Shown piece by piece: positions 57,801-64,000 of a stretch of 64,000 bases of DNA. This stretch comes from Globodera rostochiensis (taxonomy: Eukaryota > Nematoda > Chromadorea > Rhabditida > Heteroderidae): NCBI GenBank assembly GCA_018350325.1, contig JAEVLN010000002.1, positions 2,026,288 to 2,090,287 of the forward strand, written 5' to 3'. The notes beneath the pieces were generated by a model. That model was not told the origin of the DNA and searched no databases. It was given only the letters and a program-made list of their open reading frames with translations. The translations under genes were made by a program, and so were the position numbers. Position 1 is the stretch's first letter; each line of letters begins with the position of its first letter.

Positions 57801-59050
57801 AACAATAATTATTCATTCATTCAGTTTTCTGTGAAAATTGCGTGATACATATATTAAAAGCTAGCGCATAAAAAGAAAATGAGGGCGGGGGGGACAAATG
57901 CCAGAGAGAGCGCAAAATTCAAATCGTGTAAACCAACGACCATTAAAATTTTGGAATATATAAAAAAAAATGTTTTTTTTGTTGAAAGCAAACAATGTAC
58001 AAAATAATTCATTTTGCGCGCATTAACAGAACAATCAGATGGTTGTCATAGCACTTAAAACCCTAACAAAATCAAATTACTGCCATAATTCGATCGGCAC
58101 AATGCCAAAGGTTACTGGTTTTTAAGAAAAACAATTTTTTTGATTTTTACTATAAGGTTCAACTTTATTTAGGCCTAAAAAGCTGATTCGAATTTTTTAG
58201 GATTTCCTACAAGACAATCGACAAATCTTATGGGGTTTTTTAAATTTGTGGCATGATTTCTTTTTATCTATTTTAAATTAGCGCACTTCGCCAAGACTTC
58301 CCCCCCCCCAAGGCCAAACAAACATCGCGCCAACTGGAAAAGGACATTTTGTCCAAGTCACAATAAACATCCCCCCAGGGCACTCTAAAAGTAGTGGAGT
58401 TTCTGTACTGATCAGTGATTTGGATCAGGACATAATCGGACCAAAATCGGGCTCGGACCAAAATCGGGCCCTATGTAGTACGTGATCAGACCAAGACGAA
58501 GCGGGCGATCAAAATCGTGTAATACATAAAAATATGAGCAGATCATAACGGACACTTTTATATCGTAAGACCATTCTAGCCATGATCAGGCCGTCCGATC
58601 ACTTCCAAAATCTTTGGATTAACAAAAACAACGCTTTTTTCGAGCCAGGGTTTTTAAAAATGACGGTCTTCATTGAACTTGGTTTTTAAAAAAAGCAAAA
58701 AAAAAAGAGGAGATAATGAGCGCTTTAAAGAAGCAGAAAAAAACTCAAAAATCTTTGAGACAAATAGCGCGGATTATGCCACCGCCCCTGAGGGGTTGTG
58801 TGTGTGTGTTGACGTTATGGCCAAATAATGAGGCGGGGGATGAAGCCCCACGGCGTTGGCATTTTGTGTAATTAACATTCGGAAATGAGCACACACAAAT
58901 GGTGTGACGAACGATGCCCCCGTAGGGGGGGGGGGGGGAGTGAAATTAATAAACCGTAAAATTTTTTGCATCGCCGGAAGCATTTCAGATGGCCAAATTT
59001 GTACTTAAAACATGAAAAGCAAAGCTTTATCCTGCTCTCTGTTTTTGCAT
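54840..59050. other. No gene seen; simple repeats, G tracts and MITE-like words
   Basis: An (acga)n run at 54934-54968, G tracts at 55045, 55303, 55583, 55928, 56141 and 57046, (tg)n at 56233-56249, attagtggacattttgtcc words at 56570-56650, and cgatcgagag words at 57310-57530. Two near copies of tggtctggaca-attgcacttttcccattgg occur at 57240 and 57407. A candidate exon at 55270-55420 has no convincing splice support. Confidence 0.5.
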
Positions 59051-59225
59051 GAAGATTATAATGATGATGGACTCTGATCAAGAAGATGCTAATGATAGAC
59101 TCTGATCAAGAAGATGCTAATGATTGACTCTGATCAAGAAGATGCTAATGATGGACTCTGATCAAGAAGATGATAATGATGGACTCTGATCAAGATGATG
59201 ATAATGATGGACTCTGATCAAAATG
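59051..59225. repeat. 31-bp tandem repeat (gactctgatcaagaagatg)
   Basis: About six units of aatgatggactctgatcaagaagatgct with few changes. Confidence 0.9.
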
Positions 59226-59529
59226 TCCCGTTAAATTGGAACAGATTCAAACAAAAAAGGATCAATTTTTATGTGCTCGCGTGAGAATATATGCGTGCCC
59301 CCCGCGGGGAGTGCATTAAAACGGGGACTACAATAAGTAGGCAGGCGGTGTATTGTACACTCATAAAGGTAATGATGATGATGCGAGTGTGTGTTTTACT
59401 TACCTACCTACCTATCTCCCCCGCTCTAAAGGCCCGCCCGCCCGTACAAATAATAATAATAATCGCAACTTTTTGCTCCGTCCGTCCGTTCCACATTCTT
59501 CGCATACACACTTTTTGGTACACACACCC

Positions 59530-60290
59530 CGCGGGCGATGTTGCGTTCCGCCGCCGGCGCCGTCGCCGCCGGAGACGTACGCGGCGTGTATTGGTCGGCG
59601 GCTCGTTGTTATTGTGTGTCGCTGACAGCCGCCGCTGACGCCGACGTCGCCGGTGGGGGCGGCGGACGAAAACAAATGCTCGCCGCCCGAGGGCAGGGGA
59701 ATAAAGAAGGCAAATGCTGCAGAGAGGGGGGGAGGTCACTGGGTTGTGTTGGATTGTAGCGGAGGAGCACAGGGAAAAAGAATGGACGGAGCAAAGAGAG
59801 AGAGAGAGAAAGAGAGGAGAAAGAGAGAGAGAGAGGAGAAAGAGAGAGAGAGAGAAGAAAGAGAGAGAGAGGAGAGAGAGAGAGAGGAGAAAAAGAGAGA
59901 GAGAGAAGAGAGAGAAGGAGAGAGAGAGGGAGAGAGAGAGAAGGAGTGAGAGAGGGAGAGAGAGAGAAGGAGAGAGAGAGAGAGAAGGAGAGAGAGAGAG
60001 GGAGAAAGAGAAGGGTAGCTAGCGCAGCAGGGGCATGAGAAAAAGAAGAATCACTACACAAAACAGGAAAAGGAAGAGAGAGGCAGAGCAGAATTATTAC
60101 AGATAATAGGGAAGGGAAGAGAGCACAAAAAGGGGGTAATACATAATAGGGAGTAAGCACTATGTCTAAGGAAGAATGGTCATAGAAAAAGGAAGCAATT
60201 AAATCTTTAAAGGCCAACAAGATCAGAGAAAAAGGAAACACCAAACCGCCTTTAGGGGTAAGTGCGTGCGTGCGCGTGTGTGTGTGTCTG
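59530..60290. repeat. GC-rich patch then long GAGA-purine tract
   Basis: 59535-59680 is dense in gccgccg/cgacg words without a coding exon. 59790-60015 is an almost pure purine (ga)n/(gagagaagga)n tract on the plus strand, able to form triplex DNA. (tg)n-like sequence with cgcgcgtg follows at 60262-60290. Confidence 0.8.
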
Positions 60291-61265
60291 CCCTCTAGAC
60301 AGACGCCGGTCGGCCGCCGACGCCTTTCAAGTTTGAGGGTTCATACCTGCCGGCGCACGCGTGTGTGTGCCTTTTGAATGCGCGCGTGCGGTTGTTTACG
60401 CAAAAATGCACATTTTCACTACTCAAAATAATTTGGGGAGTAGAGAAAAAGATGCAGAAAATAGAGAGAGAGCATTGCAAAAGAAAACAAAAAAAAATGG
60501 AGACAGAAAAAGAAAGAAAGAATGAATGGCTGCCACAAGAAAACATTGTTTTGCTGCCCTCTGTCTGTCTGTATGACGCTTTCATTCTCGTTTTCTAACT
60601 CTCTCTCTACACATAACACCACCATCCCTTTGGGGGCAAAATGGTGAAAAACAAACGGGCGGCGGACTGCTCGCTGCTGCTGGTGGTGGTGAAGAAAAAT
60701 GAAAGGGGAGGAAGTATTGCCGCCCCCTCCCCTTTTCCCTTGCGGCGAGAAGAATGATGAGTGAATGAATCGTTTTTTGTTTGTTTGTTTGAAAAGAAAA
60801 TGAAAAATACATACAGTAAATACCGGTATGTAAAATTTAGTAAAACAATGAGAATGCAAAAATTATACGGGGTTTAAAGCTAAAGAATGCAATATAACTT
60901 TCTGTGAAAAAGTTTGATCTATGCTTACAAATTAGCACCAAAAAGGTTGGATTAAAAATCGTATTAATGCAGGGGTCATATTGAAAATTTTCAAAAATGC
61001 AATTTGAAAAAAAAACAAAAAAAAAACCTAACAATATAACCAAAAATAATTTCAAAAAAAAAACACAAATTGCGAATTCTGCTTTAGTAGGGGGGGGGGG
61101 GGGGGGGGGGGTCGGCGGTGCCGATAGGCGCCGCCCAGAAAATTTTTTGGAATTTTGACTCAATTTGTAATGAAAATTGGTCCAATTCGCTTCGAATTTT
61201 CTAATTTTGAAAATTGGATCAAAATATTATGAAAATCATCACAAAATTCGAAAAATAAGAACAAA
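60291..61265. other. No gene seen
   Basis: Unique-looking AT-rich sequence with short simple repeats and a poly-G tract (61089-61111) fused to the dispersed gtcggcggtgccgataggcgccgcc core at 61112-61136. Confidence 0.4.
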
Positions 61266-61620
61266 ATAAGGACGAAGGCCTCAAATAAGGGCAAAATCTT
61301 ACAAATAAGGACATTTTAATTTATAAGATTGGCACCCCTCAAATAAGGACAAATCTTATAACTAATAGTAAGGACATTTAACATTTATAAGATTGGCACC
61401 CCTCAAATAAGGACAAAATCTTACAAATAAGGACATTTTTAATTTATAAGATTGGCACCCCTCAAATAAGGACAAATCTTATAACTAATAGTAAGGACAT
61501 TTAACATTTATAAGATTGGCACCCCTCAAATAAGGACAAATCTTACAAATAAGGACATTTTTAATATTTATAAGATTGGCACCACTCAAATAAGGACAAA
61601 TCTTATAAATAAGGACAGAT
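61265..61620. repeat. About 60-bp tandem repeat (ataaggacaaatcttat)
   Basis: About six units of caaataaggacaaatcttata / aataaggacatttttaattt / ataagattggcacccct. Some units carry an extra aactaatagt. Confidence 0.9.
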
Positions 61621-64000
61621 ACGACCTCTGTATAATGGGCTACCGAGTCCGGTCGTTTTGGCGCTGCCGGTTTAGCGTCGTGTCGTTTTGGCGCCGCCGT
61701 CGCGAGCAGTTTGGCGCCCACACTAAAACTATGCTCGAATTCGGGTTAAGGGTTCGACATACGCAAAAACGGAGCCTGGATTCGTGTTTTACCCTCGAGT
61801 TTTGTATGATTTTTGAGTTTTTTTTTTGTCATTTTTATTAAAAATATGGGATGCTGAATTTCGTCTACGCGACATTTTGTCTATCGTCATTTCGTCTACT
61901 AACCAAAAATACGACATTTAGTCCAAGCGTTCCGGATCCCTCCAAAAGCTTTTATTTTGACTCGCATTTCGCGAGATGTACAAAGTGTTGAACGTAAACA
62001 AGAAAATTTTGAAATTATTTGGGTGAAAAATACTCGCCCTTTGAAGACGAATAAGTATTTTTTGTTTTGATAAAAATTAAGTACTGCTTCATACTGAACT
62101 CTAGCCGTCAAAATCGATTAAAAGATTTTTCTAACAAACGCATACTTAGGTATTTTGAGATTTTTCGAGACTTAAAGTAGCAGCTCTACGTATATACAAT
62201 TTGCTCGGACCGGTAGACCACGGTCCGGGTCGTTTTGGCGCGATCAGTTTCGCGCTGCCGTTTTGGCATTGTGTCATTTTGGCGTCGTGTCGTTTTGGCT
62301 CCGAAGCTAGCTTAGGTTTAGGCCTGAGCCTAAGCTCATTTAGGCCTTTATTGCATAAACCCTTCAAATTCCGCTCATAAATGTTTTTTCTAACTAAAAG
62401 CGAATCGTCCCCCCAAAAAACGAATCAGGTCAAAAGCGAATCGGGGTCCGTTCCCGTGCTGGGTCGTTTCGTAAATTCCGCCATATATATTTTATGAAGT
62501 AATTTTAGACATCATATTATTCACACCGCACTAGATCAGTTAAACCTTATACCAATGGAAGCTCTAAATGAATAGAAACTATTTTTAAAACTAAACTAAG
62601 CAGTAAATCAAAGTTTTAAAAAGTTATGATCAGAAAACCACGAAAAAGTTCGATATTTGGCAAGTTTACATTATAACTTAACACGAATCCGAGCTTAGAA
62701 TTTGCAAAGGTCGAACCCCGAACCCGAATTCGAATTTCAATTTTTGACAAATGAAAAACAATCTATGCATGAACACAGAAAGGTTTAAACCTTCAAAAAA
62801 TGTACGAAAAACGTTTGTAATAAGAAAACATAACAATTCAATCGCTAACGGGATCGGAATGTGCAATATAAAAAATTTAAAAAGTTGCATTTTGAACTTT
62901 TCGAAAAATGTTCGGATTCGTGATTGCCGCCATTTTATCTTATTTATATCAGGTTTTTCTTGATTTTTGAATGTTTTGCTGATTTTTTTCCTGTTTTTCC
63001 TTTGTTGCCTGATATTACCTGATTTTTGGGACTTTTCCTGATTTTTCAAAGACTTGGAACTTTTCACTGAAAACTCACAAAACCTTTTTCTTGATTTTCA
63101 GCTGCTATTCCTGATTTTTGGGGCTTACTGATGACCACACTGGTTCATAAGCAACAGTAGGTGCAAAAAAGAGTGTAAAGGACCTTCGAAATTTTTGTTA
63201 AACCTGTTGAAACCCGGTTTAAAGGCTTGGCCGAATATAATTCTTGATCGAAATTTGGTTTTAGCATCAGAACAAACCTAGTCACATGTTTTTTTGGAAG
63301 GTGAATGCAATTTTTTTATAAAATTTCGTTCTTCGGATTTTTTATCCGATTTTTGCTTACCGGACCTTTTGTCCTTTTCCCCTCTGCCGGACTTTTTGTG
63401 TTTTCCAAGCGACCCGACCTTTTGCGCCTTTCTCCATTTATCGACGTAAAGCAATCAATATGACACAACAAAAAAAATACAATATGTGTTAAGTATTTTT
63501 GTGCAAAAATGAGAAGTGTGACAAAACGGATAAAAATATATGAGACAAAATGCGAGGAATGGTCAAACGGATATGAGTTGATTTTGAATGCAATTCTGCC
63601 GCATAATTTCGTGACGAGTCGAGCCATGTTTTGTTTTTTTGTGTATGTTGCCTGCCCTTGGAAAATTGTAACACCTGTGTACCTAGGCCCAGGGGCAATC
63701 CATCCGCATATAATATGCATTGTTCCATCCACATATAATATGCATGCCTTGTTCCATCCGCATATAGTATGCCCAATTTCGTGCAGGCCTTTTGCGTTTC
63801 TCCATTTTGTAGACCATTGCATAGAGTTGTCTCAAGCGGTTTGCTTCAACACGCGCTGGCTCAATCGATCTCTGACAAAATTATATTTAGGCACCTATTA
63901 ATTTATGTAAAAAATTTAATACCGGTGCAATCACTATGCGGATAAAACTAAAATTTGAATCGCTTGAGGGGTAACATTGTTGAAAAAAGAAAAATATGGC
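61621..64000. other. No gene seen; dispersed word repeats
   Basis: Contains tcgttttggcgc words (61655-61715 and 62225-62305), cgacattttgtc words (61868-61925), ctgatttttc words (62945-63125) and a catccgcatataatatgcat triplicate at 63703-63772. A 168-codon minus frame at 63316-63822 translates these repeats and lacks any recognisable domain. Confidence 0.4.

Noticed and set aside
59653..60022. Arg/Glu-rich frames
   Set aside because: Translation of the (ga)n purine tract.
63316..63822. 168-codon minus-strand frame
   Set aside because: Contains the triplicated catccgcatataatatgcat repeat and no recognisable domain.

Overview
The window looks like animal, most probably nematode, nuclear DNA. 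It has intron-split genes with short gt..ag introns, an insulin-receptor-substrate gene of the IRS/IST-1 type, a histone H1 fragment resembling the HIS-24 class, and a secreted superoxide-dismutase-like gene. Interpersed and satellite DNA is very abundant. A plant-parasitic (tylenchid) nematode is a guess from the secreted cysteine-rich exons; no sequence here proves the species. Runs of N, clustered one-base indels in otherwise uniform arrays and many homopolymers suggest a lightly polished long-read assembly.

Layout. 0.5-0.83 kb: two exons of a histone H1-like gene (-). 1.2-2.7 kb: copy 1 (-) of an unknown duplicated gene, split by a perfect hAT-type MITE; copy 2 (+) lies at 31.2-32.3 kb, inverted. 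5.3-6.0 kb: four phase-0 exons (+) encoding a signal peptide, an acidic repeat and a Cys-rich region. 7.3-21.3 kb: a satellite block of a 130-bp array, a roughly 360-bp array, a 37-bp array and a 5-kb array of a 14-bp unit, closed by a tRNA 3'-half. 23.2-29.7 kb: a duplicated two-exon cassette followed by the rest of a Cu/Zn-SOD domain (+). The 5.3-kb exons and the 23-30-kb exons are all phase compatible and may be one gene with a 17-kb satellite-filled intron. 32.8-45.1 kb: the IRS-like gene (-), about 25 exons and about 1,560 codons, with PH domain, PTB domain and a long low-complexity tail carrying YxxM motifs. 45.1-64 kb: no convincing gene; simple repeats, minisatellites, MITEs and an extraordinary density of poly-G tracts upstream of the IRS gene.

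How the genes fit together. IRS proteins dock on insulin/IGF receptors through the PTB domain and recruit PI3-kinase through YxxM tyrosines, so this gene should feed the insulin-like pathway. The SOD-like protein keeps all four copper histidines but lacks the zinc aspartate, the active-site arginine and the disulfide cysteine, so its enzymatic role is doubtful. Nothing links the loci into an operon.
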